Part shown: piece after piece, positions 26,365 through 37,300 of the stretch
Numbering within the stretch: position 1 is the stretch's first letter
Layout of the letters: each line of letters opens with the position of its first letter
Origin: Kiritimatiellia bacterium
Lineage (GTDB): Bacteria; Verrucomicrobiota; Kiritimatiellia; UBA8416; YA12-FULL-48-11
Assembly (NCBI GenBank): GCA_028716365.1
Contig: JAQUPZ010000005.1
Location: 350,877 to 414,876, forward strand
Direction: 5' to 3'
DNA length: 64,000 nt
Program-made: the position numbers and the translations under genes
The notes under the pieces: generated by a model
What the model was told of the DNA's origin: nothing
What the model saw: only the letters and a program-made list of their open reading frames with translations
Databases searched by the model: none

Positions 26365-27849
26365 ATGTCTGACATCCGCAAGAGTTTACTGAGTATTGCA
26401 TTGGGTCTCTTCATTGTTGCCGCCGTAATGGCATGCGACGGTCTTATCGTCGGACGACTAGCATCGGTTGATGGCTCGGTCCTGTTGGGCCACAACGAAG
26501 AAAACGCGCTGGACCGCGTACTTGAATTCCGAAAAGTTCCGCGCCAGAGCGCCACCGGCAAGGTGGACATCGGCCGCGGCGGCCAGCTCGATCCTGTGCC
26601 CGACACCAAGGCATTTCTGTGGAGTGAAAATCCGGGCCTCGAATACAGCGACGGCTATCTCAACGAGTGCGGCGTGGCCGTGGCCAGCATCATGTGTAAG
26701 ACACGCGAGGACAGCTATGAAGCGCTGGTTCAACGTGGCGAAATCCGTGACGGCGGAATCGGATATATGCTCCGTCGACTCGTTGCCCAGCGGGCGCGAT
26801 CGGCACAGGAAGGCATGGAACTGATTGGTCAACTCGTCGAACGTTTTGGCTATGCCGACTCCGGCCGGACCTACGCCGTGGCCGATCCGAAAGAGGCCTG
26901 GGTCGTCGAGGTGGTACGGGGCCGGCGGTGGGTGGCACAGCGCGTACCCGACGATATGGTCGTTGTCCTACCCGCCCGGCACATTATTGGCGAGATCAAT
27001 CTGGCTGACCGGGACAATTTCCGGGCATCACCCGACCTGATCAGTTATGCTGTACAGCGCGGCTGGTTCGATCCTAATGGCGGCAGGCCGTTCAATTTCC
27101 GCCTCGCCTACCAAACCCCGAAGAACACACTACCCGAGGGTCGCCAATTCCGTGCTCAGGAAGTCATATCCGGCAAACCTGGCAAATGGCCGTCCGAGCA
27201 ACCGCTGGCTTTCGCTGTCCGTCCGTACAAAAAAATGTCAGTGATCGATGTGGTAGCGGTTCTGCGAGATCCGGGTGGAGTCACCAATTTTTTAAATAAA
27301 GCAACCAAAGAGGCAGCTTTCTTCAATAAATCAACCCAGGAGGGGGCTGTTTTTCAACTTCGTCCAAATCTGCCCAGTGAAATTGGCTGTGTGTACTGGC
27401 GTACAACCGGCCGACCCGATATCAGTGTCCTGACACCATGGCATGTCGGGGTGACGACTACGCCCGAGATTTATGGCCGGCGCGGCGATTTCCCCGCACT
27501 ACTCTCGCTGGAGAAACATTTTAAGCCACCGCCTGAGATTTTTCAGCCCGATTATTCCCGAGCGTGGTGGAAATTCAAGCGGTTGGCCCAGGTAGTGGAT
27601 CAGTCCTATATAGCACGGATCGGGATCGTTCAAAAATCCTGGCTGACGATGGAGCAACGCCTGATGCAGGAACAGGAGCGGATCGAGGCAGAGGCCATGA
27701 CCCTCTGGCCCACTGATCCCGACGGCGCCCGCGCCCTGTTAAACCGTTTTTGCAGTGACCGGGCTCTGGAAGCCTGTGCAGAAGCAGATCGATTGACGGA
27801 AAAACTTACTGCTGAAATTCCTCCAGCAGGATCAGGCCGGAAAAAATAA
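26365..27849 (+). CDS. Exported C69-family dipeptidase-like protein
   Basis: Protein of 494 residues from the ATG at 26365, with GGAG seven bases upstream; the long upstream extension is rejected. A signal peptide (about 1-19) ends just before Cys20, so Cys20 would be the new N-terminal nucleophile, as in Ntn-type C69 peptidases. The following words CDGLIVGRLASVDGSVLLGHNEE match the family start, where the first residue is Cys and the DGSVL segment is conserved. YAVADPKEAWVVEVVRGRRW and GRPDISVLTPWHVG are also typical. It would cleave dipeptides in the periplasm. It is followed 32 bp later by the DUF4838-ceramidase fusion, likely in one operon. Confidence 0.82.
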   Translation: MSDIRKSLLSIALGLFIVAAVMACDGLIVGRLASVDGSVLLGHNEENALDRVLEFRKVPRQSATGKVDIGRGGQLDPVPDTKAFLWSENPGLEYSDGYLNECGVAVASIMCKTREDSYEALVQRGEIRDGGIGYMLRRLVAQRARSAQEGMELIGQLVERFGYADSGRTYAVADPKEAWVVEVVRGRRWVAQRVPDDMVVVLPARHIIGEINLADRDNFRASPDLISYAVQRGWFDPNGGRPFNFRLAYQTPKNTLPEGRQFRAQEVISGKPGKWPSEQPLAFAVRPYKKMSVIDVVAVLRDPGGVTNFLNKATKEAAFFNKSTQEGAVFQLRPNLPSEIGCVYWRTTGRPDISVLTPWHVGVTTTPEIYGRRGDFPALLSLEKHFKPPPEIFQPDYSRAWWKFKRLAQVVDQSYIARIGIVQKSWLTMEQRLMQEQERIEAEAMTLWPTDPDGARALLNRFCSDRALEACAEADRLTEKLTAEIPPAGSGRKK

Positions 27850-27881
27850 AGCCCGGTGGTTGAAAGTTCACAGTTTCTCAT

Positions 27882-30800
27882 ATGAATCGTTATAAAAAAA
27901 ATCAGGTCTTACGATCAGGAATGCTGTATCTTGCGGTTGTCTGGTTGTCATTTGCCGCAATCGCGCTGGCCGACAAAGATTTGACCCTCGCCTGCGATGG
28001 AAAGAGCGACTACCTGATCGTGATTCCGGACAAAGCGACAGTGGTCGAGCGAACAGCCGCCGGTGAATTACAGAAATACCTGGCGGAAGTGACAGGTGCA
28101 ACGCTGCCAATTTTTACCGAGGCCAACGCGCCACATGGCAAACCCGGGGTGGTTGTAGGTAACGGGACTATCACCAGTCGACTGCTGGCGGGACTTCGTC
28201 CAAATTCACTTGGACCCGACGCGATTGTGATCAGGACGGTCGGTCGCGATCTGATACTTACGGGCCATCCGCGCCGTGGCACCCTCTATGCCGTTTATAC
28301 TTTCCTCGAAGACACGGTGGGGATTCGCTGGTGGACAATCACTGAATCACACATTCCCAAATGCCCTACCCTCCGGATTCCGCCGCTCGATATTGTTTAC
28401 CATCCCAAGGTCATCGACCGTGCAACCCGCTACTTACAGCTTTCTGACGGCTGCTTTGTTACAAAACATCCACTGGTGACCGCAGAAGAGCAGCGGGCCA
28501 TGGGAATTTTTTCCGCAAGACTGCGGCTTAACGGCCACGATCACTATTCGATTCCAAATGAATACGGCGGTCCGAATGGATTGATCGGCTGGGTACACAC
28601 TTTTTATCAAATCAACGGACTCTTGCCGGTTGCCGAGTATTTCGACAAACATCCCGAGTGGTACAGCCTCATCAAAGGTGAACGCAGGAAGGAACACTCC
28701 CAGTTGTGTTTGACCAACGAAGAAATGCGAAAGGAAGTCATTCGAGTGGTCAAGGAGCGGATTCGCCAGAACCCTGGTGCAACAATGATCTCGATCAGCC
28801 AGAACGACTGGCATGGGTACTGCGAATGCGACAAGTGCAAGGCGCTCGAGGAGCATGAAGGAGCACATTCTGGTCCGTTGATTCATTTTATCAACGCGGT
28901 TGCAGAAGAAGTGGAAAAGGAATTTCCGGACATTCTGATTGAGACCCTGGCCTACCAGTACACGCGTGTACCGCCAAAGTACGTGAAACCGCGGCGAAAC
29001 GTGGTCATAAGACTCTGTTCGATCGAGTGCTCGTTCACCGAACCTCTGGCCGACGGGACAAACGAGGCCAACGTATCATTTCGCCATGACATGGAAGGAT
29101 GGGGCCGGATTTCCTCACAACTTTACATCTGGGATTATGTGACAAACTTCGCGGATTATCTTTCGCCACATCCGAACTTCCCGGTTCTCGCGCCGAATCT
29201 CCGCTATTTCGTAAAGAACGGTGCCATCGGAATTTTTGAACAGGGTGACAGCGGATGCCGCGTCGGCCATTTCGTGCGGTTACGGGCATGGTACCTGGCG
29301 CATCTTTTGTGGAATCCGGACGCCGACGAAAAAAAACTTTTCGAAACATTCATGAACGGTTATTACGGCGCGGCGGCGCCGTATCTTATCCAATCAATGA
29401 ATGTGATAGATGAAGCCGGACGCCGTGCGAAAATTCCAGTTCGCTGTTATATGCGTGATACCAGCGGATGGCTCCCGCTGGCAGACCTGACCCAGGCCTC
29501 GGAGTTGTTCAATAAGGCTGCAGCAGCAGTTGCCGATAATCCCGAATTGGCCGAGCGCGTGTGCCGCGAACGAATGTCACTGGATTACGTCTGGCTGCAA
29601 CGCTACGATTCGCTCCACCGGGAAGCGCGGCGCAGTAAGAGCGAATTTCGCGGACCTGAAAATCCGCAAACTGCGCTGACAGAGTTTCGCGCGCTTCTTG
29701 ATAAATACAGTGCCGGAGAGTACCGGCAAGGTCGTATTATTCCGGCAGACTTCGGTAATGAGTTTTCTTTCATCGCCCGGCAAAAAATCCCTGCCGGCAA
29801 TACACCGGAGGAATGCAAAGGACTGGCCAGAGCGGACTGGATTGACCTGCAGGAGGCTGACTATATCCCGCGTTCCGAACCGAAACTGTTCAGCATCGAC
29901 AAGGATGATGCGGCCTCGAACGGACTGACCCGGCGCATGCCGAACGTGCATCAAATCTGGGCATGTCACAGCTATCCACTCGGGGATTACGGTGTGACCA
30001 GCAACAGCCGATGTCGTGTATACCTGCGGGTGCGCTGTGATGCAAAAACAGATGACGGCGCCGCCATGACGGCCGGAATCTATGACGACGCACTCCGGCG
30101 AGCAGTCACTTCGAAGCAAATATCCGTCAAAGCGATTCGCGGAAAACAATACCAATCAATCGATCTTGGAATTCATTCCCTTGGCGAACAGATGTACGTA
30201 TGGGCGGCACCTGTCATCCGCGACAAAACCGAAGTCCAGGCCGCCTATGTTGACCGCGTATTCCTGGTACGATGCGAGCAGTCAAACGCTGCCGAGCAAG
30301 GAAAGAACCGGCCAGAAACTGAACAATACGCAAAGACACAGCCGGATGCGCTTCGTGTCGGGCTGGCCCGCGTGTGCATTACACCTGAAAAACCAATGTG
30401 GCTTCACGGCTATGCGACCAAGCCGCGATTCCGGCCGTCCGAGGGCAAACTCAACGATCTCTACGCCCAAGCCATGGCCATTGCCGATGCCCGGGGAGAA
30501 CGGGCCGTGCTGATTACCGTTGACCTGTGCATACTCCGGGGAGCAGAAGCAAAAACATTGTTTGATCGTCTGACAAAAAAGACAGGCCTTCAGCGACGCC
30601 AGCTCCTGGTGAATTTTTCACACACGCATTCCGGTCCGATCATTGGAACTTCCGACCTGAATCGCTACCCCATGTCCACAGAAGATCAGCAGACAACGAT
30701 TGATTATACCCTCCGGCTTTATGACCAGATCGCTGACCTGGCCCAGGCCGCACTGGCCGACTTGAAGCCGGCAACGCTTGCATGGGGTACAGGCAGGTCC

Positions 30801-31625
30801 AGCTTCGTACGTAATCGCCGTCTTTACAAAGAGGACGGCAGTTATCGCGGCATGGGACCAAACGCGAACAAACATGTCGACGATATCGTACCGGCACTTC
30901 GCGTCAACACGCCTGAGGGAAAATTACGCGCAATTGTGTTTGGTTGCGCCTGCCATCCGGTGACACTGGGAGACAGCCTCAAAATTTCCGGCGATTACGT
31001 CAGTTTTGCAAAGGAGAAAATCGAGTCAGACAATCCAGGCGTGCAGGCAATGTTTGTGCAGGGCTGCGGTGCAGATGCCAATAGTGATCCGCGATGTGGT
31101 CCCGAGGCAGAGAAGAATGTCCGTCTTCATGGCGAGAACCTCGCTGCCGAGGTCTGTAAAATCGTACAAGGGCCCCTCAAACCGGTCCGAGGACCGCTGA
31201 AGGTAAAGTTCAGCGAAGTGGATTTGCCTCTCAAACCAGCACCTCCGTCCGCGGAACTTGCGAAAATGTCCGGCGTAATGGCCTACAACGCTAAACGTAT
31301 ACTGACCGCAATTGAACGCGGAGAACCGCTTCCATCCCACCACAAGCATCCACTTGCTCTCTGGCAATTCGGCGAGGACCTGATTTTTGTTGCCCTTTCC
31401 GGCGAGGTGGTATCGGGTTATGTCCCGCTGATAAAACAGGCGCTGGGTGCCGGCAACCTGTGGATCGCCGGTTACTCCAATGAGATCGACGGTTATCTGC
31501 CCGACGCCACCATCGTTGCGGAGGGCGGTTATGAAGCCCGCGGGCTGGTGGCTGATATCGGCTTCTATTCCGCGGAAGCAGAAAAAACTCTTGTAAAGGC
31601 CGTCCAGGATTTACGAAACCAGTAA
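27882..31625 (+). CDS. DUF4838 and ceramidase-like fusion protein
   Basis: Protein of 1247 residues with a signal peptide (about 1-30). It joins two proteins that are normally separate. The first ~800 residues resemble DUF4838 with its GH67-N-type start (AAGELQKYLAEVTG, YAVYTFLEDTVGIRWW, and SQNDWHGYCECDKC). The last ~420 residues (from about 825) form a ceramidase-like domain with SHTHSGP (about 913) and a His-containing CACHPVTLGD, plus FVQGCGADANSD. The linker KNRPETEQYAKTQPD separates them. The domain is complete, so this is a fusion and not a read-through artefact. It probably processes a glycolipid or glycosylated amide. The stop lies 7 bp from the convergent FAD oxidoreductase. Confidence 0.8.
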   Translation: MNRYKKNQVLRSGMLYLAVVWLSFAAIALADKDLTLACDGKSDYLIVIPDKATVVERTAAGELQKYLAEVTGATLPIFTEANAPHGKPGVVVGNGTITSRLLAGLRPNSLGPDAIVIRTVGRDLILTGHPRRGTLYAVYTFLEDTVGIRWWTITESHIPKCPTLRIPPLDIVYHPKVIDRATRYLQLSDGCFVTKHPLVTAEEQRAMGIFSARLRLNGHDHYSIPNEYGGPNGLIGWVHTFYQINGLLPVAEYFDKHPEWYSLIKGERRKEHSQLCLTNEEMRKEVIRVVKERIRQNPGATMISISQNDWHGYCECDKCKALEEHEGAHSGPLIHFINAVAEEVEKEFPDILIETLAYQYTRVPPKYVKPRRNVVIRLCSIECSFTEPLADGTNEANVSFRHDMEGWGRISSQLYIWDYVTNFADYLSPHPNFPVLAPNLRYFVKNGAIGIFEQGDSGCRVGHFVRLRAWYLAHLLWNPDADEKKLFETFMNGYYGAAAPYLIQSMNVIDEAGRRAKIPVRCYMRDTSGWLPLADLTQASELFNKAAAAVADNPELAERVCRERMSLDYVWLQRYDSLHREARRSKSEFRGPENPQTALTEFRALLDKYSAGEYRQGRIIPADFGNEFSFIARQKIPAGNTPEECKGLARADWIDLQEADYIPRSEPKLFSIDKDDAASNGLTRRMPNVHQIWACHSYPLGDYGVTSNSRCRVYLRVRCDAKTDDGAAMTAGIYDDALRRAVTSKQISVKAIRGKQYQSIDLGIHSLGEQMYVWAAPVIRDKTEVQAAYVDRVFLVRCEQSNAAEQGKNRPETEQYAKTQPDALRVGLARVCITPEKPMWLHGYATKPRFRPSEGKLNDLYAQAMAIADARGERAVLITVDLCILRGAEAKTLFDRLTKKTGLQRRQLLVNFSHTHSGPIIGTSDLNRYPMSTEDQQTTIDYTLRLYDQIADLAQAALADLKPATLAWGTGRSSFVRNRRLYKEDGSYRGMGPNANKHVDDIVPALRVNTPEGKLRAIVFGCACHPVTLGDSLKISGDYVSFAKEKIESDNPGVQAMFVQGCGADANSDPRCGPEAEKNVRLHGENLAAEVCKIVQGPLKPVRGPLKVKFSEVDLPLKPAPPSAELAKMSGVMAYNAKRILTAIERGEPLPSHHKHPLALWQFGEDLIFVALSGEVVSGYVPLIKQALGAGNLWIAGYSNEIDGYLPDATIVAEGGYEARGLVADIGFYSAEAEKTLVKAVQDLRNQ

Positions 31626-31632
31626 CCTGTTT

Positions 31633-33354
31633 TCACAAAACCTGGCCATCTGCGAGAAGCCGTTCCCGCAATCTTGTGTAATCGACCGATTGGACGGAAA
31701 CAGGCTCTGCCTTCTTTTCGGCCTGTTCGAGTGCCAAAATCGCAGCGGTCGACGCCGATTGGCCAAGAATCATGAAAACCGGCTCCATCCGGATCGAGCC
31801 ATAAGCGATATGGGAACTCGATACGCAAACCGGCACCAGCAGGTTTTTACACTCGCTTATTTTAGGAACTATCGAGCCGTATGCAATACGATATGCTGGT
31901 ATACCAGTTTCTACATCCCCTTCATTTTCAACATAACCTTCGGTCGTGACGTAGCGCTGGACGTTGTGCGAGTCCATGCCATAGGAACCCATTCCTATTG
32001 GCTGAGGAACCGGCTTCTTAAACCGCAGTTCGTTTTCGGTCATGACGAACGACCCGATCATACGTCTTGCTTCGCGAATATAGAGCTGATGCGGCCAGTT
32101 CCCGCTCTCCACGAACTCATCCTTCGCAAGCCCCCATTTTGTGAATGTCTTTCGCACGTCTTCAGGCACACGAGGATCGTTGCCAAGAAAGTAGTAAAGT
32201 CCCTGCTGATACTGTTTGTGCTGTTCAATAATTTCGTGCCGTCGCTCATAGCTTGCATCGGGATAGTCGTAATTCCGCCCGATATTGTCCGATGAAAAAG
32301 GGCCCCTGTTGTTAGTGTCGGTCTTGCAGTTCGGCATATTGGAGAAAATTCCAAGTGCCCGATTGCCCGCCAGCAGGGTACGCAATAGAAGCTCATACTG
32401 ACCAGCGTCGTAACCTTTCGGCTTCGGGAATGGTATCCTGTTTTCCGGATTGTTCGACATACAGACGCGGAAACAATACGCCTGGACCCGTTTATCGCCC
32501 TCCCCTTCTTCACCAGTTGGCTCGGAACTGATCAGCGGAAGCAGGCCGCTTTTCGGATCGTCCGGCACCCTGTACGGACTGATTTTCGAATTGCCGCCGC
32601 AGCATTTACAACCGAGGAACCGATGGTGCCGCGTCTTGTTGTTCTTTTGTACTCCATTGCTTTTCTCGCCATAGACTGCGTTACTCTCGCGGCCAACGTG
32701 ATACGATATACCTGCCGCAGCCATCAAGTCACCCTCGTATGTCGCATCGATATAAACTTTCCCAACGAACTTTTTGCCGCAGAGAGTTGTGATCGACTGG
32801 ACCTGGCCATCAACAACCTTGACCCCTTTCTCCCGGTCGAGCCAGTGGTCGCGATAGACCGGTGTCTTCGCAATTTGTACCCAGTTGTCAAAAATAGCTT
32901 CCGCGACATGCGGTTCAAAAGTCCACATCGTCCGGCGCGTGTCGTCAGTAGCCGTTTCCGGCTTGTCTGCAGTTCCATTTCGGCCCGGGTATTTTTCCGG
33001 CTTCTGCCAGCGCCATGCTTCGGGCTCCTGATAGTGATTCCAGATACGATGGTAGAATTCGCGGGCCAGGCCGCCGATAACCTTTTTGTTTCCCGAGTCA
33101 GTTGCCCCAAGTCCACCGCTGGATAGTCCGCCGAGATGCCTGTCAGGTGAAACGATCACGGCCGATCTGCCCATCTTCTGTGCCTGAACGGCCGCCGTTA
33201 CTCCTGCACACGTACCACCATAGATGACCACGTCGGCATAGACCGTTTTGGAATCTGGTTGCTCAGATTCTGCTCCAAACCCTGCCGGAACCATCAAACC
33301 CGGAAAAATGCCGAATACCAACAATACGGCAAATAATATTGTAAAGTTCTTCAT
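31633..33354 (-). CDS. Exported FAD-dependent oxidoreductase (paralog 2)
   Basis: FAD_oxidored-family protein of 573 residues, signal peptide about 1-28. The FAD motif IYGGTCAGVTAAVQA (44-58) has threonine-cysteine between the glycines, a common variant in this family. Other conserved words are GGLSSGGLGATDSG, YIDATYEGDLMAAAG and the C-terminal MEPVFMILGQSAST. It shares fold and family with the gene at 5787-7298 but lacks its Tat signal. The ATG is one base from the stop of the upstream TIM-barrel gene, and GAAGGG inside that gene's end serves as the ribosome site, so translation is coupled. Confidence 0.85.
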   Translation of the reverse strand: MKNFTILFAVLLVFGIFPGLMVPAGFGAESEQPDSKTVYADVVIYGGTCAGVTAAVQAQKMGRSAVIVSPDRHLGGLSSGGLGATDSGNKKVIGGLAREFYHRIWNHYQEPEAWRWQKPEKYPGRNGTADKPETATDDTRRTMWTFEPHVAEAIFDNWVQIAKTPVYRDHWLDREKGVKVVDGQVQSITTLCGKKFVGKVYIDATYEGDLMAAAGISYHVGRESNAVYGEKSNGVQKNNKTRHHRFLGCKCCGGNSKISPYRVPDDPKSGLLPLISSEPTGEEGEGDKRVQAYCFRVCMSNNPENRIPFPKPKGYDAGQYELLLRTLLAGNRALGIFSNMPNCKTDTNNRGPFSSDNIGRNYDYPDASYERRHEIIEQHKQYQQGLYYFLGNDPRVPEDVRKTFTKWGLAKDEFVESGNWPHQLYIREARRMIGSFVMTENELRFKKPVPQPIGMGSYGMDSHNVQRYVTTEGYVENEGDVETGIPAYRIAYGSIVPKISECKNLLVPVCVSSSHIAYGSIRMEPVFMILGQSASTAAILALEQAEKKAEPVSVQSVDYTRLRERLLADGQVL

Positions 33355-33355
33355 A

Positions 33356-34273
33356 CTAATTTCCCTTCAATTTCGTGCTACCTACCTGCTGGATCCAATT
33401 ACGCGTCCATTCAACCGACTCGAAACCCAGGTCCATAACCGTGTTGCCCATGAAAACAATCCCTTCGATACGTCCCTGCTGCAACCAGCGCAAACCAACT
33501 TCGCACTGGTGTTTCATCAAGTCAACCGGAATACCCTGCTTCTTCGGGTAGTCAACGAGGTAACAACCGAGCATCTTCCGCTTGTGGGGATAAAGCCGTT
33601 CCAGCTTTTGTAGATCATTTTCAACATTTCGAATTCCAGCGGATTCCATATTCCAAAGCATGAGGACATCGATCAGGTCGAGATAGTCCTTCAACGGAAG
33701 TTCGAACTGTTTTACGTAAAAGGTGACAAAGATATCGAGTTTCTTACCAGTCTGATCAAGCTTGCGACGTACATCAGCCAACTCCTCCACGGTCCATTGC
33801 GCCCGTTTACCGTCATTGGCCTTACTGATAAAAAAGTCGTCCAGCATCACCCCGCGGAAGTTGGGCACACGTTTCGCCATATCGAACACCTCGGCAGTCT
33901 CCTCCGCCTTGTTAAATCCGCCCGAACCGACCAGCGACCACGCCACGTTTTTCAGCGGCCGCAGCGCCACAGTGTATTGTTCGAGGGGAGGCTCAAAGCG
34001 GCCGTAAGGTGCTTCCTTGGTACTCGACTGTACCAACAGGATATTCGGTACACCGAGGTAGAAGTTTCCTTCTGCGGCTGACATGACCGACCGGCGCCCG
34101 ACATGCACGAAGTCGCTGTTCACCGCGAAAGAGAAGACCCAAAGCCGATCTCGAACCGTTTCTTCTTTCGTTGTCTGTCCATACGCGCATTGTGGCACAC
34201 ACACCGCCGTACTGAACAACAATACCAGGTTACAGGAAATTACTTTTGCAAAATTACTAGAAAACATAATCAT
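33356..34273 (-). CDS. Exported hypothetical TIM-barrel-like protein
   Basis: Protein of 305 residues with a signal peptide (about 1-30) and GGGGG before the ATG. Motifs such as FRGVMLDDFF, KLDIFVTFYV, VLMLWNM and KMLGCYLVDY read as successive beta-strands of a TIM barrel, with aspartates at strand ends that could be catalytic. I do not recognise a named family. Its position, translationally coupled to the FAD oxidoreductase, suggests both work on the same substrate. Confidence 0.6.
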   Translation of the reverse strand: MIMFSSNFAKVISCNLVLLFSTAVCVPQCAYGQTTKEETVRDRLWVFSFAVNSDFVHVGRRSVMSAAEGNFYLGVPNILLVQSSTKEAPYGRFEPPLEQYTVALRPLKNVAWSLVGSGGFNKAEETAEVFDMAKRVPNFRGVMLDDFFISKANDGKRAQWTVEELADVRRKLDQTGKKLDIFVTFYVKQFELPLKDYLDLIDVLMLWNMESAGIRNVENDLQKLERLYPHKRKMLGCYLVDYPKKQGIPVDLMKHQCEVGLRWLQQGRIEGIVFMGNTVMDLGFESVEWTRNWIQQVGSTKLKGN

Positions 34274-34333
34274 TTCCCCCTTTGTTTTGGCCGTTTAGCA
34301 ACTAAGACCGGATTAAAATTTGATAATAATACA

Positions 34334-37300
34334 CTACTTCCGGCGGACAACAGGCCAGCTTGCCCGTAAATCATTTTTATAGAGACCGATTTCATCAAAC
34401 GGGATCGGTGATAGAGCGAGTCTGTCAAAAGCTTCTGCAGAAATTTTCAACCGGAAGTCACCCTTCACGGCATTCACAAAACCTGGGTCATCACTCGTAA
34501 CATAGTTATCAGCCAGATCATTGACCCCGCGGTCACGTACAGTGAACTGACCGCAGTTTACAACAAGACTCCGCCAGATATGATTGGAATCGGCGTTTTC
34601 ACGAAGCGTGGCCAGTTCCGGATAACGCGTGCTATATGGTGGTTGAGTAATATCAACATCTCTCAGTGCCTTTACAGCCCAGTCTTCCCCAAGGCGCTGT
34701 TCCCATCGTTTCTGCCCCCACGCTGAAAAACTGATGGCCTGTTTGCAGTCCACAAAAATATTATTGTCCACCCAGTTGTCTTTGCCTCCATGGATCTGTA
34801 CACCGCCGAACTGCGATTCTGCGCAGCGCCAGAAAACATTTCCATAAATCAGTGTGCCGCTTATTGCATCATCCAGTCGGATACCGGCCTGCCCGCACGA
34901 TCGGCCACTGCCGATATCATGGAAGAAGTTAAAGCGATAAACATTGCCGCGATAAGTCGGATTGCCATATACATCCACACCGCCCTGGTCATCAGATTCG
35001 CGCACGACATTGTGTACTTCATTGAATTCAACGAGGTGGTCGTTCCCCTCGACTCGCATGGCGCTGCTCCCTATATCATGCATAAGGTTGTGCGCAATAT
35101 GCATACCAACACCGTTAGCCAGTACCGCAGGAGTATAAGTGTGGTCAATCCGTGAGACATTGTAGATGTGACAATTTTCGATAAAATGTCCACTTGGCGT
35201 CAACGTTTTGCGATCGCCTCCCCTGATAATGGTGCCACCGCGTCCCATTGCGTAGATGTCGCAACCAAACAAGCCATGCCTTTTCCCGCCCTCTACAACA
35301 ATTCCATCACCCGCAAAATTACGTATCGTACAACCGGCCAGCAGGCAACGCTCGCCGCCCTTGATAGACAACCCGTCTCCGCGACCAAGTTCCCAGGTCA
35401 ACCCGCGAAGCACGACATTTGTTACATTGTCAACTTCCATAAACGGTGATGAGAATATCGATATTTCCACAGTGGCGCGGTTCGGGTTCGACGGTGGCCA
35501 GAGATAGAGAACACCTTTATTATGGTCGAGATACCATTCACCGGGACGATCAATCTCCGACAAGAGGTTCAAAGTATAATAACGTCGTCCCTTTGCAAAT
35601 CCGCATGAATGAAGCGGCGGCGCAAGCGAGACGATTCGCTGTTCTGTGTCAATGGACGCCACCTTCTCATAGGAATCTGCCCAATCATGATACCAGTAAC
35701 CATAAAGCCAGATGTTGGTTTCGTTTTTCCAGCGTAGAGGGCGATCTCCGTCATATATGAACTGGCCAGCCCGGGCATGCAGACGACCTCTCTTGTCGGT
35801 CTCTGTCGGTCCGAGCACCTCGCCAGTATTAACGAAACTGTCATTCGGCCAACGGGAAACTTCCATCGGCCTGCCATTAAAAAAAAGTTCCATCAAGGGT
35901 TTTCTGGGCCTGGCCCCATAAGTACCTTTCGGTTCGAAAGCAGGAATATCGCTGATACCCTGCGCCTTTAAATCAACCTGCCAGACCTTGCCGCGCGATT
36001 CTTCCGGCAATCGCGACAGAACCGCCGGATCAGTGACACGCGTGAAACCGCTGATGCCTATTCCACCGGTAAATCGCGGAGCCTCTTTTCCGTACGCGCG
36101 ATAAACAATTGGTGCACCTTCTGTCCCGGAATCTTCTGCAGTAAGTTTAAATGTCCGTGTAACTTTGTATTCACCATAGCGGACATAAACTGCGATCCCG
36201 CCTGTCGGCAACGTCCCATTCTTTTTTAATTTTCGAATCTCATCGCGGGCCCGTTCCAGCGTCGCAAACGGTTGTCTCCTGTCGCCGGGATTTGTATCGG
36301 AACCTTTTTGAGAAACGAACAATTCAACGGCCGGTTTCGGTAAGTTGTTATTTTTTATTCGTGACGTCGCCGGGTCTCGCGGCGGCAGGCCGGCTTCGAT
36401 CCGCTCAAGTTCGCGTATTCGCTCCTGCGCTTCCCATTTGTGGTGAGATGGAGCATCAGACATTGCCATTACTTTCGCATATCCCGCTTTAGCTGCTGCA
36501 TTGTTCTTCTGCTGCACATAACTGGCGGCAATTCGTAATTGCGCGATACTACGATAATGCGCCGGAACATCAGCAGTAGTCATAACTTTCGAATATTCAG
36601 CTCTCGCATTTTCGTAATTACCACCTTCCCAGCAGATATGTGCAAGCTCCAGGCGAATGTTCAATTTTTCGCGCGAAGCGGCATCGGGAGACTCCAGTAA
36701 CTGGCTGTAATACTGACGTGCCGTTTCGTAATTCTTCTGCTGACGAAGACTGCGAGCAAGGTTCAGCTGCACATCGAACTTATCTTTTGTCGTCAGTTCA
36801 CTCATGGACAGTACCTTGTGGTAAATACCGGCAGGAACGTTTCCACCAGCGCCCCGGCGAATAAGCTGTAACAGGGCTGTCAGAGCAGTTTTCTGATGAA
36901 CATCCGAGATTCCATCCATCTTAAGCAGTTTCACCAATTCAGCGACAGCAGATTGGAGATTCCTTTGCTCCCTGAGACTTTGCGAAAGGCGTAACCTGGC
37001 CATCGCAATAAGATCCGGATGTACGCCGCGCATTTTGACGATTGTTTCAAACTGTTCGGTCGCCATTATATAATTCTTTTCGTCAAAAGACCGGTTTGCG
37101 GCTTGAAATCTCTCAGCAAGTTTCCGGGACAGTGGGGCATGGAAATAAGCATGATGTAAAACTTCTTCCTCCAACAAAGCCCGGTTATAGACGGCCACCT
37201 CGTCAACATCCAGTATCACAGAACCAACGCCGGAATTTGCATAACCAATACGAAACGCCGCACCACGTGCTGAAGGTGCATAATCTCCATTGTATTCACC

